Origin: Terriglobales bacterium
GTDB taxonomy: Bacteria; Acidobacteriota; Terriglobia; Terriglobales; Acidobacteriaceae
Assembly: GCA_035624455.1 (NCBI GenBank)
Contig: DASPRM010000028.1
Location: 1 to 58,074, forward strand
Length of the DNA: 58,074 bases
Direction: 5' to 3'
How positions within the stretch are numbered: the stretch's first letter is position 1; every line of letters starts with the position of its first letter. The position numbers were made by a program, and so were the translations under genes. The notes below the pieces were generated by a model. The model was not told the origin of the DNA. It saw only the letters and a program-made list of their open reading frames with translations, and ran no database searches. Below are positions 32,961 through 41,582 of this stretch, one piece after another.

Positions 32961-33767
32961 TTATGGTGCGGAGGGCGCAGCAGCGCCTGGTTTTGGCGGT
33001 TCCATGCGGAAGTGAGAGAGATCGAATTCATCAAGACGCAGGAATTCCTGCACGATCTCGACGTTTGATTTCTTCATCTCGGAGACGGTGCCAAAGAACA
33101 CCACACGCGCTTCGTGCAGGAAGACGATGCGGTCGGCGAGCTTTTCTGCGAGCCGCATATCATGCGTGACCACGACGCTGGTCAACTTCAACTGAAACTT
33201 TAATTTTTTTATCAAATCGCCTAATAATTGAGCCATTAGAGGATCGACATTGGTCGTGGGTTCGTCGTAGAGAACGGCTTCTGGCTGGGCGGCGAGGGCC
33301 CGCGCGATGGCGACCGATCGTTTCATTCCGGTGGAGAGATCGGAAGGCAACAGCTCGCGCATGTGCTTGACGCCGGTCATGTCGAGCAGTCCATCCACGA
33401 TCTGATAGATCTGTTCTTCTTCCAGGTCGCCGCGCTCACGCAGCGGGAAGGCGACGTTTTCGCCGACACTGAGGGAATCGAACAGCGCCCCGTTCTGGAA
33501 GACCATGGTGACCTTTTTGCGAATTCGCTCAAGCTCGACTTCGCTGTAGGCGGTGATGTCCTCGTAAGCGATGATGACTTGGCCGGAATCAGGCTTCAGG
33601 AACCCCATAATCTGGTGCAGCGAAACTGATTTGCCAACGCCGCTGCGGCCGAGGATGCAGAGGGTCTCCCCGGGAATGACCTGGAAGCTCACGTCGCGCA
33701 GGACGTGATTGTCGCCGAAAGCCTTGGAGACGTGCTTGAACTCGATATAGGGTTGCTGGTCCGCCAT
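32961..33767 (-). CDS. MlaF-like ABC transporter ATPase
   Basis: This 268-residue ATPase has Walker A GRSGVGKS, a Q-loop (VTMVFQNGALFDSLSV), Walker B AVLYDEPTTNVDP and H-loop VVVTHDMRL. The GALFDSLSVGENVAFPLRE stretch is characteristic of the Mla/Mce phospholipid and lipid transporters of Gram-negative bacteria. The ABC signature reads LSTGMKR instead of the usual LSGGM. The partner permease (MlaE) and substrate-binding protein (MlaD) are not adjacent. Its ATG is 15 bases upstream of nothing else, and mobA lies upstream with a 14-base gap, so mobA and this gene may share a transcript. Confidence 0.85.
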   Translation of the reverse strand: MADQQPYIEFKHVSKAFGDNHVLRDVSFQVIPGETLCILGRSGVGKSVSLHQIMGFLKPDSGQVIIAYEDITAYSEVELERIRKKVTMVFQNGALFDSLSVGENVAFPLRERGDLEEEQIYQIVDGLLDMTGVKHMRELLPSDLSTGMKRSVAIARALAAQPEAVLYDEPTTNVDPLMAQLLGDLIKKLKFQLKLTSVVVTHDMRLAEKLADRIVFLHEARVVFFGTVSEMKKSNVEIVQEFLRLDEFDLSHFRMEPPKPGAAAPSAP

Positions 33768-33781
33768 CGCTCCCCAGCCTA

Positions 33782-34375
33782 CTATAACCCGAAATTGCGG
33801 CAGGCGCGCTCCCAGTCTGCTGGGGTGTTCAGGTTGTCGAAAATCGCTGGGGACAAGCTTAGTCGCTGCAGCTCGGCATCGCCAATAATGCAGGCGGGCA
33901 CGGATTCGAGCAGCGGCTCGATTTTATACCTCCCAGCCTGCAATGCGGCTTCCGCGGTGAGCAAAAACGGCTTGCGATACACTGCGCACAGCGGCTGATA
34001 CTGGTCGGAGGTACGGGGATAGGTGACCACGGCGGACAAGGCAGCGCGCGCGTGGTCGATTTCGTAGGCAAGGAACTTCGGAGGGACAAAGGGAGTATCG
34101 AGGGCGAGGATGAGGTTCAGGTCGGTTTGGGTACAACTCAGAGCGGCATGAATTCCGCCCAGCGGTCCGCAGCCGGGAAAGATGTCTTGCGTCACCACGC
34201 CATAAGGATCGAGCTTCGCCCTCTGGCCAATCAGCACAACGTCTTCCGCAACTGCTTTAGCCAGCGCAATGGCGTGCTCCAGCAAAGTGCGGCCGTTGAA
34301 GGGCAGAAAGGCCTTGTCGCGGCCCATGCGCGAGCTTTGTCCGCCCGCGAGGATGAATGCGGTCAGGTCAGCCAT
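33782..34375 (-). CDS. mobA: Molybdenum cofactor guanylyltransferase
   Basis: ATG 34375 gives 197 residues, the usual length; the frame runs on to 34504 but the extra residues overlap a different gene. MobA attaches GMP to molybdopterin. The nucleotide-binding motif LAGGQSSRMGRDK is at the start, followed by GCGPLGGIHAAL and ALDTPFVPP. No good ribosome-binding site is visible before the ATG. It is upstream of the MlaF-like gene by 14 bases and downstream of a small membrane protein gene. Confidence 0.92.
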   Translation of the reverse strand: MADLTAFILAGGQSSRMGRDKAFLPFNGRTLLEHAIALAKAVAEDVVLIGQRAKLDPYGVVTQDIFPGCGPLGGIHAALSCTQTDLNLILALDTPFVPPKFLAYEIDHARAALSAVVTYPRTSDQYQPLCAVYRKPFLLTAEAALQAGRYKIEPLLESVPACIIGDAELQRLSLSPAIFDNLNTPADWERACRNFGL

Positions 34376-34442
34376 GGAAAGGAATTTGTGATCGGGTAGA
34401 TTGTAATCGGCAAATCGACATTCGAGATTATTGTTGAGGGCA

Positions 34443-34652
34443 TCAGCGGGCGGGTGCGGGGATGTCCTGCTTGGAAGCCCAGACGAGCGCGACAACCCAT
34501 CCAATCATGGTCCAACCGAGAAAGAGGTTGAGCAGGAAGATGCCGAACGTATCTCGCTTGCTGCGCACCACAGCTATGATCGTGGGGACAAAATAAAAGA
34601 AGACACCAAACCCGAAGAAGGGAAAGAAGAAATGTAAGGCGAAAAGAGTCAT
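34443..34652 (-). CDS. Small membrane protein of the superinfection-immunity family
   Basis: This 69-residue protein has two membrane helices with the family pattern FYFVPTIIAVVRSKRDTFGI and FLLNLFLGWTMIGWVVALVWA, as in the superinfection-immunity protein family (Pfam Imm_superinfect). These are widespread small proteins, usually not phage linked, and their role outside phages is unknown. No phage gene is here. It ends 67 bases before mobA on the same strand. Confidence 0.8.
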   Translation of the reverse strand: MTLFALHFFFPFFGFGVFFYFVPTIIAVVRSKRDTFGIFLLNLFLGWTMIGWVVALVWASKQDIPAPAR

Positions 34653-34772
34653 GGCTGAGCCCTCTCGCTCCGAATTCAGTCTAGCACCGGGTTGCAGCGC
34701 GATGATTGCGCGAGCTAAGAGGATTCGGGCGAGTGCTGATTCGGGACCGCTTAGCGAGTCTGAGTTGGACGG

Positions 34773-35246
34773 CTACGGTGCAGGAGCGCCGGGGGCTGAC
34801 ATACCTGCGACGATCTGCCAGCCGCCACTGGTTCGAATCCAGGTATGAGTAATCCTGAGTGTTTGTGGCTCGCCGTGGCCGAGGTTGTCCGCCCAAAGAG
34901 AGGTCAGCCAATAGTGAGTAATAATTAGGTTTTCGACGGCCTGGCTGGCTGCGGGTGTCAGGGTGAAGGACTTCAGCCGCAGTCCTTTGGCTGTGTACAA
35001 CGAGATCCAATCTGTAATGTGATCCTTTTTCACGGGCTTGGAACTACTCAAAGGCCAGCCCAGGAAATTCGGGTGCCACAAGTTGCGGTAGCTATCGAGG
35101 TCGAGGGCCTTGACGTAGTTCCAATATGCCTGCTCAAGTTTCCAAACGGCTTGCTCGTCAGGCGACTGCTGCTGGGCGGAGGCAAGAGAAGCGTGCAGCG
35201 CGAAGAATATTGTGGCTACCGCGATGACGAAACTCCGCGGCTTCAT
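34773..35246 (-). CDS. Exported SnoaL/NTF2-like protein
   Basis: The 157-residue protein has a signal peptide (ending ASLASAQQ) and then a small alpha+beta barrel of the SnoaL/DUF4440 type: AVWKLEQAYWNYVKALDLDS, LWHPNFLGWPLSSSKPVKKD and HTWIRTSGGWQIVAGMSA. Such folds bind small hydrophobic ligands or act as ketosteroid-isomerase-like enzymes. No catalytic residue can be identified. It precedes the small membrane protein by 120 bases. Confidence 0.75.
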   Translation of the reverse strand: MKPRSFVIAVATIFFALHASLASAQQQSPDEQAVWKLEQAYWNYVKALDLDSYRNLWHPNFLGWPLSSSKPVKKDHITDWISLYTAKGLRLKSFTLTPAASQAVENLIITHYWLTSLWADNLGHGEPQTLRITHTWIRTSGGWQIVAGMSAPGAPAP

Positions 35247-35288
35247 AGATCACCTCATGCGATGGGGCCAGGGTTCACCTGAACTGAT

Positions 35289-36128
35289 TCACTTCACGTA
35301 CTGAATGCCATATTCCCTGAGCTTATCGTCCAAGTCTTTCTCCCACACGATACGTCCGGGAACGAAGATATTGGCGCCACCAGGAGTAAAAGGAACTGCG
35401 ATCTCTACCCACTGCTCCACGGGATATCGCTTGGAAGTGCGGAAGCGCACGCCGCCGCGAGAGATATCCGCAACCGTGACCACATCCTCCACCCCAAGGG
35501 GCTGCCGCACGCAGGCCGCCAGCCGCATCCGAGTGCGAGGCTGGCGTCGGCGATCGCGGCTGGGCAGCGGGACGTGAATTTCAGGCGGAGCCGTCTCTTC
35601 TGGCGATGTTTCTTTGGTCTGTTCGGCGCTGGTCTCGTCGGCTTCCACCATCTTCCAGATGGTGAGGCCGCCACACTTAGGGCAGGAACGCGAGATACGA
35701 TGGTTAGCTTCGAAGATCTCGAACTCGAATTCATCCAGGTTGCTCACTTGCCGTGTGCCGCAGGCGCAGCAGCCCAGCAAAATGCGCACCAGAGCCTTGT
35801 CCGCCTCGGAGCGAGGAGGAAAATGAATCCCCCAGAAAGAGGTGCTGGGATTGAGCAGGGCGACTCCGTAGACGTGCCCTTCGCTTTGGATTCCGACTTG
35901 GCCGATGACGCGGGAAGGAGCCTCCTGCTTGTGGCCGACACGCCGGATCACGATCTCCTGGCCTGGCCCGAGGGTTCGGCGAATGAGGATGCTGGCACCA
36001 TCGATGTTCACGAATTCAGTTCGGGCGGGTTCGACGAACTCCTGACCTGTGAGATCAATGCCGGATACTTCAATCGCAATGGCGATGGAGATTCGATCGC
36101 TGCGCCGACGCTGGACTTGCGTGGAAAT
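35289..36128 (-). CDS. PilZ - zinc ribbon-like - PilZ protein, non-standard start
   Basis: The first GTG in frame is at 36011, but the frame stays open to 36143 and encodes a clear continuation, RRRSDRISIAIAIEVSG...VEPARTEFVNIDGASILIRR, which is the start of an N-terminal PilZ domain. No ATG, GTG or TTG exists in this extension. ATT at 36128 has AAGGGA eight bases upstream, so I place the start there (279 residues). The first PilZ domain has RRSDR but NIDGAS in place of the Ser motif. The middle has CCACG...CPKCGG, which may bind zinc. The last domain (RRRQPR, DISRGG) has the complete cyclic di-GMP signature. An assembly error is the alternative to a rare start. Confidence 0.72.
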   Translation of the reverse strand: MSTQVQRRRSDRISIAIAIEVSGIDLTGQEFVEPARTEFVNIDGASILIRRTLGPGQEIVIRRVGHKQEAPSRVIGQVGIQSEGHVYGVALLNPSTSFWGIHFPPRSEADKALVRILLGCCACGTRQVSNLDEFEFEIFEANHRISRSCPKCGGLTIWKMVEADETSAEQTKETSPEETAPPEIHVPLPSRDRRRQPRTRMRLAACVRQPLGVEDVVTVADISRGGVRFRTSKRYPVEQWVEIAVPFTPGGANIFVPGRIVWEKDLDDKLREYGIQYVK

Positions 36129-36274
36129 CTTTCTTGTCCCTTCTTACTGACAAGACCTGAACACCAACTAGGGCCTGCCCTCAGATCAAGAATTGCTAGC
36201 TTCGACCAATGGAGCGAAACTCAAAAAGCCGAATTCTATTTTGGCGTTCACCACAACGTGCAATCCATCGCGCA

Positions 36275-37309
36275 TCAGGTAACGTAGAGCGCCACTTCAC
36301 TGGTGGCACGCCGAGTCATGAGCTCGCGAATGGCTTCTCGCGGCTCGCGGCCGTCATGGAGAATGGCGTGCATCTGCTCGGTGATGGGCATTTCTACGCC
36401 CATCTTTTTGGCCAAGCCCATGGCGGCGTTGGTGGTGAGCACTCCTTCGGCCACCATGCCGTGCATGCCGGCAATAATTTGCTTGAGCTGGTGCCCTTGA
36501 CCGAGCTCTACACCGACGGATCGGTTGCGGGAGAGCCCGCCGGTACACGTCAAAACCAGATCTCCAAGCCCAGCCAGGCCCGACATGGTTTCCGGACGCG
36601 CGCCACATGCCACCGCCAGTCGCGAGATCTCGGCCAAGCCGCGAGTAATGAGCGCGGCAATCGTATTATGCCCCAGTCCGAGGCCATCGCAGATCCCAGC
36701 GGCAATGGCAATGATGTTCTTCAGCGCACCACCAAGCTCCACGCCGATGACATCATCGCTAGTGTAAATCCGGAAACTGGGATCGCTGAACTCGGATTGC
36801 ACCCGCGATGCCAATTCGGGACTTCGCGAAGCCACCGTGATTGCAGTGGGGTCGCCGCGCGCCACCTCGCGCGCAAACGATGGACCCGAGAGGGCGCCGA
36901 TGCGGGGCGCGCTCGGCCAGCCTTGAGTGCAAATGATCTGACTGATCACTTCCGTCATCCGCAGCAAGGTATCGTTTTCGACGCCCTTGGTAGCGCTGAC
37001 GAACATCATCTCAGGCTTCAAGTAGGGTGCCATCTGTTGGAAGAGGCGGCGGCAGTGATGCGAAGGCATCACGCTCACCACAATTTCGGCGTAGGTGAGT
37101 GCTTCTTCCAGGCTGTTAGTTGGTATGACCGACAGAGGGATGGGGAGGTCAGACAGGAACAGGCGATTGACAGCGGTCTGGGTAATTGAATCGCAAACTT
37201 CCTTCTCGAAGGCCCACAGGCGAACATTGTGCTTGCCATGCTGCCGCCCCATCACAATGGCGAGGGCGGTGCCCCAGGCGCCTGCACCGATAACCGCTAT
37301 GTCGCTCAC
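36275..37309 (-). CDS. gpsA: NAD(P)-dependent glycerol-3-phosphate dehydrogenase
   Basis: This 344-residue enzyme reduces dihydroxyacetone phosphate to sn-glycerol-3-phosphate for phospholipids. It begins at GTG 37309 with AAAGGA upstream. The NAD motif IAVIGAGAWGTALA and catalytic VELGGALKNIIAIAAGICDG, GLAEISRLAVACGA and GLAGLGDLVLTCTGGLSRNR are all present. It lies 13 bases after plsY, which uses its product, so the two form a functional pair. Confidence 0.97.
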   Translation of the reverse strand: MSDIAVIGAGAWGTALAIVMGRQHGKHNVRLWAFEKEVCDSITQTAVNRLFLSDLPIPLSVIPTNSLEEALTYAEIVVSVMPSHHCRRLFQQMAPYLKPEMMFVSATKGVENDTLLRMTEVISQIICTQGWPSAPRIGALSGPSFAREVARGDPTAITVASRSPELASRVQSEFSDPSFRIYTSDDVIGVELGGALKNIIAIAAGICDGLGLGHNTIAALITRGLAEISRLAVACGARPETMSGLAGLGDLVLTCTGGLSRNRSVGVELGQGHQLKQIIAGMHGMVAEGVLTTNAAMGLAKKMGVEMPITEQMHAILHDGREPREAIRELMTRRATSEVALYVT

Positions 37310-37322
37310 GGCTGTCCTTTCA

Positions 37323-38024
37323 TCATCGTTGCTTTAACTCGAAGCGGTGTTCGGTGCCGGCTAGAAGTCTCCGAATATTCTGGTGATGCCTGGCAATTAT
37401 GAGCGCTGCCGCGACGAACATCGCCGCCAACACAGCCGGAGTAGCACTACCGCGGTAAAGCAGCCATGCAAACACAGGAAAGCTGGCAGTGGCGATGATG
37501 GAGGCGAGCGAAACATAGCGCGAGGCGACAACCACAGCCAGAAAAATCATTATCACTACCCCGACGGCCTTGGGCGCGATCGCCAGAAACGTTCCTAATC
37601 CGGTGGCGACGCCCTTCCCGCCCTTGAATTTTAGCCATATCGGGAACATGTGGCCCAGGATGGCAAAGACGGCCGCCACAGTGGCGATCAGATATCCGAA
37701 ATGCGCATTGTGGGCGACGATTTGCCCGAGGACCTGATTGGTTTCGATTTGTTCGGGCGTGGCGAGAATTGAACCATGTGGTGTCAGCTGCCACGCGAGC
37801 CAGAGGGAAAGCATGACGGCTGCGTACCCTTTGGCAGCGTCCAGCAACAATGTGATCACACCCAGCCACTTCGCTCCCGAGCGGATCACGTTAGTAGCGC
37901 CAATGTTTCCGCTGCCGGTCTGGCGAATATCTTGGCCGCGAAACATGCGGACGAGGATGAAGCCAAAAGGAATGGAACCGAGCAGGTAGGAGACGATGGC
38001 GACGATGAGGTAGATACGTATCAC
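37323..38024 (-). CDS. plsY: Glycerol-3-phosphate acyltransferase
   Basis: The 233-residue membrane protein transfers an acyl group from acyl phosphate to glycerol-3-phosphate. It has the PlsY signatures SYLLGSIPFG near the N-terminus, GSGNIGATNVIRSGAKW and KFKGGKGVATGLGTFL, and five predicted membrane helices. Its start is GTG 38024. It precedes gpsA by 13 bases in the same operon; together they convert dihydroxyacetone phosphate to lysophosphatidic acid. Confidence 0.96.
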   Translation of the reverse strand: MIRIYLIVAIVSYLLGSIPFGFILVRMFRGQDIRQTGSGNIGATNVIRSGAKWLGVITLLLDAAKGYAAVMLSLWLAWQLTPHGSILATPEQIETNQVLGQIVAHNAHFGYLIATVAAVFAILGHMFPIWLKFKGGKGVATGLGTFLAIAPKAVGVVIMIFLAVVVASRYVSLASIIATASFPVFAWLLYRGSATPAVLAAMFVAAALIIARHHQNIRRLLAGTEHRFELKQR

Positions 38025-38098
38025 GGCGCTGTGGCCAGATAGGCCCAGCCGCAGATTATAGGGCTTTCTCCCGGGCGCGGAACTACCAAACGAGATGC

Positions 38099-38686
38099 TC
38101 AGCCGAGTGTGAACTTCTCGAGCTTCGTGTACCTGGCTCCGCCGGGCGAGAGCTGGCTGAGATAAAGATAAAATTCCCGCGCCGTCATTGTGCCGAATTC
38201 AGGGCTGGGGAACGACGCCAGCTTGTCCACCAGCCGCTTCAGCCTGGGATTGGCGCGCTCTCCTGGCTTGGGGCGTGGAGATCCTGAACCCGCGCGGGCG
38301 AGGGTGAGGTGAGGATGAAAGGCATGCTCCTCGCGAGGGATTCTGAGAGAGGCAGCAGCTTCGTCGATGGCGCGGGCCAGGGAAGTGAGATGTTCGTCTC
38401 CGTGGATTCCTACCCAGAAAACGCGTGGCGACGTCGGACTGGGAAAGAAGCCAAAACCTTGAAACTCCACTGTGGTCGGCTGCCCTCGAACTGCGTGAAG
38501 CGCTGACTTCAGTTTTTCGACTTCCGCCTCCGGTTTCTCGCCCACGAACTTCAGGGTGAGGTGGAATGATTCCGGCCGCACCCAGTTAGCGTCGGGTGCG
38601 AAGGCACGCAGTCCTTCGCAGAATCGCATAATGCGCTGGCGAATCTCCTCGGGAATATCCAAAGCTATGAAGATACGCATACGCAA
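38099..38686 (-). CDS. thpR: RNA 2',3'-cyclic phosphodiesterase
   Basis: The 195-residue protein belongs to the 2H phosphoesterase (LigT/ThpR) family that opens 2',3'-cyclic RNA ends. Both HxTx motifs are present, SFHLTLKFVGE (about residue 42) and AFHPHLTLAR (about residue 130), and the spacing is typical. It starts at ATG 38686 or 38680. cinA lies 22 bases upstream on the same strand, so these are co-transcribed. Confidence 0.93.
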   Translation of the reverse strand: MRMRIFIALDIPEEIRQRIMRFCEGLRAFAPDANWVRPESFHLTLKFVGEKPEAEVEKLKSALHAVRGQPTTVEFQGFGFFPSPTSPRVFWVGIHGDEHLTSLARAIDEAAASLRIPREEHAFHPHLTLARAGSGSPRPKPGERANPRLKRLVDKLASFPSPEFGTMTAREFYLYLSQLSPGGARYTKLEKFTLG

Positions 38687-38708
38687 ATGGCAGCTTGAAG
38701 TGGAGACA

Positions 38709-39956
38709 TCATGTTTTCATCAGCCGCCGACGAATCATGTCGAGGGCCTGCTGGGTAGCAAAACGGCGAATGCGCTCGCGGTCACCGGGGAAACGCCGTT
38801 CCACGACTTCTGTCCCCTGATCATCTGCGACAGCATGAAAGACCAGGCCCACAGGCTTTTCTGGGGTGCCCCCGGTTGGGCCGGCGATGCCTGTGATTCC
38901 CACACCGATGGTCGCCCCCGTCTCGTCACGCACACCTTCGGCGAGTGCCCCAGCGACCTCCTCGGAAACTGCCCCATGCTGCGCGATTAACAGGGGGGGG
39001 ACATTAGCAAACAGCGTCTTGAGATCATCAGAATAAACAATGGCGCCGCCGAGGAAATATCGCGAACTCCCAGGGGGAGAGGTCAGGCGCGCGCCCAGCA
39101 ATCCGCCGGTACAGGATTCAGAGACGGCGATAGTGGCATTTTTGAGTTGCAGATAATAGCCAACAATCTGCTCCAGGCTTTCTCCGCGCGAGAAGACGTG
39201 ATCGCCTAATTCATCCTCTAGCTTGACCGCCAAGTCCTCGACGCGGCTTTCAGCTTCATCCTGCGAACTCGCCCGTGTGCTGAGATGCAGAGAGATTTCG
39301 CCGCCGGAGGAAAGAATAGTCGTGTCCACGCCCTCGGCGGCTTTATAGATGGGGGCCACTCGGGCATCCACGTCCGACTCACCGATCATGGCGATACGCA
39401 GCACGCGGCGGGCGATGTATTGGGACGGAATTCTTTCGCGCAGGCGCGGCAAGCACTGCTCGTCGAACATGGGCCGGATCTCATAAGGCGGGCCGGGCAG
39501 CAGCATCACATAGCGGTTGCGGCCCTCGACTGCGGCCTCCAGCCATTGGCCCGGCGCCGTGCCAAGTTGGTTGCGCAAAGCTACCGCGCCCTCGATCAGA
39601 TCTGCCTGCTTTTCGTTATTGGGAGGCATGCGGCGACGGCGCGCCGCGAACATGGTGTACAGTTCGGTAATCAATTGCGGATCGCGATTGAGTTCGCGGC
39701 CGAGCGCATCGGCCACAGCTTCGCGAGTGAGATCGTCTTCGGTTGGACCCAGACCGCCCATGAAGATAACGATGTCGGCGCGCCGCAGGGCCGCGCGTGC
39801 CACGTCGGCAATTTGCTGGCGATGATCGCCGACTACGGTCTTGAATGCCACCTGCACACCAATCGAGTTGAGCTTGTCGGTGAGATAGAGCGAATTGGTG
39901 TCCTGAAAGTTCGGCGTGAGCAGCTCCGAACCGATGGCGACAATCTCGGCGAACAC
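38709..39956 (-). CDS. cinA: CinA: NMN amidohydrolase / ADP-ribose pyrophosphatase
   Basis: This 415-residue protein starts at GTG 39956. The N-terminal molybdopterin-binding-like (COG1058) domain has GSELLTPNFQDTNSLYL and FMGGLGPTEDDLTREAVADA; the C-terminal nicotinamide-mononucleotide deamidase domain has VSESCTGGLLGARLTSPPGS and GVGITGIAGPTGG. The protein recycles pyridine nucleotides. It is the first of a run of minus-strand genes (cinA, thpR, then plsY and gpsA). Confidence 0.95.
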   Translation of the reverse strand: MFAEIVAIGSELLTPNFQDTNSLYLTDKLNSIGVQVAFKTVVGDHRQQIADVARAALRRADIVIFMGGLGPTEDDLTREAVADALGRELNRDPQLITELYTMFAARRRRMPPNNEKQADLIEGAVALRNQLGTAPGQWLEAAVEGRNRYVMLLPGPPYEIRPMFDEQCLPRLRERIPSQYIARRVLRIAMIGESDVDARVAPIYKAAEGVDTTILSSGGEISLHLSTRASSQDEAESRVEDLAVKLEDELGDHVFSRGESLEQIVGYYLQLKNATIAVSESCTGGLLGARLTSPPGSSRYFLGGAIVYSDDLKTLFANVPPLLIAQHGAVSEEVAGALAEGVRDETGATIGVGITGIAGPTGGTPEKPVGLVFHAVADDQGTEVVERRFPGDRERIRRFATQQALDMIRRRLMKT

Positions 39957-40055
39957 GGTGCCAGTGTAAATGAGGGAGCGAGCCGCACAAAGTTCAGGCG
40001 GCTCGCGGGTTTCGCATAGCTAAAGAGGCTGATCCGGCGTCTGGCAGCCTTGAGA

Positions 40056-40421
40056 TCAGCGTCCCGCCTGGGTCTGTTCTCCTTCCAAGATCAGTTGCCG
40101 TTTGGGGAGTTGGATTGAGGTCAGGACCTTCGAACCATTCTCTTGCTTAACGATGACGGCGGTCCTGCCGTAAGAGTTGGTTTGATCGGTGATCGTCGCG
40201 GGCGCGGTAACCGAGGTTTTCCCACGAGTAAAGGTGACTTGCACCTCGGGACCAGCACCTTCCCAGCTCAGTTTGTAATCGCCAGGAGCAAGCTGCGAAC
40301 TGCCAACCGTGACCGCGTCAGAGATGGTGACATTAGCCGTATTCTTATCCGCAGCCAATACGCTCATCGCCACCAGAAGAAGGGAAGCCATGAGCGTACA
40401 GGTGATCTGAACTCTCCTCAT
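40056..40421 (-). CDS. Small exported protein, 121 aa
   Basis: ATG 40421 follows AGGAGGAAT directly upstream, an excellent ribosome-binding site; a longer frame up to 40595 has none. The product has a signal peptide (ending AMSVLAAD) and a compact beta-sandwich-like body (TISDAVTVGSSQLAPGDYKL, TAVIVKQENGSKVLTSIQLP) ending in ILEGEQTQAGR. Proteins like this, small and export-only with one domain of about 100 residues, are frequent in Acidobacteriota; the function is unknown. Confidence 0.72.
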   Translation of the reverse strand: MRRVQITCTLMASLLLVAMSVLAADKNTANVTISDAVTVGSSQLAPGDYKLSWEGAGPEVQVTFTRGKTSVTAPATITDQTNSYGRTAVIVKQENGSKVLTSIQLPKRQLILEGEQTQAGR

Positions 40422-40633
40422 ATTCCTCCTGCGTGAGAGATTTCTCTGTTCCACAGACGCGCTGCGCTTCGAGAAGTTAGCTGTGACTTGAAGGCAGCTA
40501 GAAAGAGTTGGGACGAGCTCCGAAACACGACAGAGCTTTTGGTTCAATGCAACTGAGATTGCGACGGCATGCACCTTCGGAACCACCACTTCCATTGACT
40601 CTACGGCTCGGGGTAGTTAGTCTCTAAGTGCCT

Positions 40634-40861
40634 ATGGCAGTCAAAGCAATTCAGTTGGGACAGGTTTGGCGCAACCAGGCTGACTCCCGAACCTATCTCG
40701 TCACCAAGGTCTACAACGAAGTCTTCACACAATATGTCATTCTGCGTAACGCCGACGCTACTGCAGCCTCGGGAGACACCATTCGCATTAAAGTGGAGAA
40801 GACCGGTGAGGGTGTAACCTTGCCCGGTTATAGCTTCACGCAGGATTCTGAGGACTTCTGA
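40634..40861 (+). CDS. Small conserved-looking protein, 75 aa
   Basis: ATG 40634 (GTG 40628 is an alternative) opens a 75-residue soluble protein with the pattern IQLGQVWRNQADSRTYLVTK, YNEVFTQYVILRNADATAAS and KTGEGVTLPGYSF, a small barrel-like sequence. No family is recognised. It precedes the DedA gene by 22 bases on the same strand, and may be co-transcribed with it. Confidence 0.6.
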   Translation: MAVKAIQLGQVWRNQADSRTYLVTKVYNEVFTQYVILRNADATAASGDTIRIKVEKTGEGVTLPGYSFTQDSEDF

Positions 40862-40883
40862 ATACCGCCTGCCTCACTTTTTC

Positions 40884-41558
40884 ATGATTGAACAGATCAT
40901 TGCCGCACTGAGCGGCTTCATCATCGCGGTCATCTCCGGAAGCGGATATCTCGGCATCATGCTGCTGATGGCTATTGAGTCGGCCTGCATCCCCCTGCCC
41001 TCCGAAGTGATCATGCCGTTCTCCGGTTACCTGGTGTATGTCGGGCGCTTCAAGCTGCTGTGGGTGGCGACGTTTGGCGCTCTGGGATGTAATCTCGGGT
41101 CCGCCGTAGCTTACTGGGTGGGCTACCACGGCGGACGTCCACTGGTGGAGAAGTATGGCGCGTATGTGCTCATCAGCGAAAGCGAACTGGCGTGGGCCGA
41201 CCGCTTCTTTGCGCGCTACGGCAATAGCGCGGTGTTCATCAGCCGCCTGCTGCCGGTGATTCGCACGTTTATCGCGCTGCCTGCGGGAGTTGCGCGCATG
41301 CCGCAGCTGAGATTTCACATCTACACCTTTGTGGGATCCTGGCCGTGGTGCCTGGGATTGGCCTGGATCGGATTGAAGCTGGGAGAGCGGTGGAACACCG
41401 ATCCGCGGCTGAAAGCCTGGTTTCATCGTTTCGATGCAGTGATTGTGGTTGTGTTGGTCGCGGGACTGCTGTGGTTCGTGTGGTCGCGCTGGCAGCACAG
41501 GATGCGGACAGCGGAAGTAAGATCGGAGGAAGTGGGATCGGGTGATCGGGCGAAGTGA
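40884..41558 (+). CDS. DedA-family membrane protein
   Basis: The 224-residue protein has DedA/SNARE-associated features: ESACIPLPSEVIMPFSGYLV, GCNLGSAVAYWVGYHGGR, FFARYGNSAVFISRLLPVIR and PAGVARMPQLRFHIYTFVGS. DedA proteins recycle or flip lipid carriers such as undecaprenyl phosphate across the inner membrane. The last 12 residues (about SEEVGSGDRAK) come from a dispersed repeat, GATCGGGTGATCGGGCGAAG, so the tail is probably not part of the fold. Confidence 0.9.
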   Translation: MIEQIIAALSGFIIAVISGSGYLGIMLLMAIESACIPLPSEVIMPFSGYLVYVGRFKLLWVATFGALGCNLGSAVAYWVGYHGGRPLVEKYGAYVLISESELAWADRFFARYGNSAVFISRLLPVIRTFIALPAGVARMPQLRFHIYTFVGSWPWCLGLAWIGLKLGERWNTDPRLKAWFHRFDAVIVVVLVAGLLWFVWSRWQHRMRTAEVRSEEVGSGDRAK

Positions 41559-41579
41559 GATCGCGAGAAGCGAGATCGT
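41536..41579. repeat. GATCGGGTGA repeat running through the dedA stop
   Basis: GATCGGGTGATCGGGCGAAG (41536-41555) and the following AGTGAGATCGCGAGAAGCGA form a partly tandem copy of the dispersed element. It begins inside the dedA coding region and ends after the stop at 41556-41558. Confidence 0.6.
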
Positions 41580-41582
41580 ACT

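Noticed and set aside
34443-34652. Phage origin for the superinfection-immunity-type protein
   Set aside because: The family is widespread on bacterial chromosomes and no phage gene is near.
36209-37189. A 326-codon open frame on the plus strand opposite gpsA
   Set aside because: Antisense to gpsA, His/Ala/Gly-rich with no recognisable fold.
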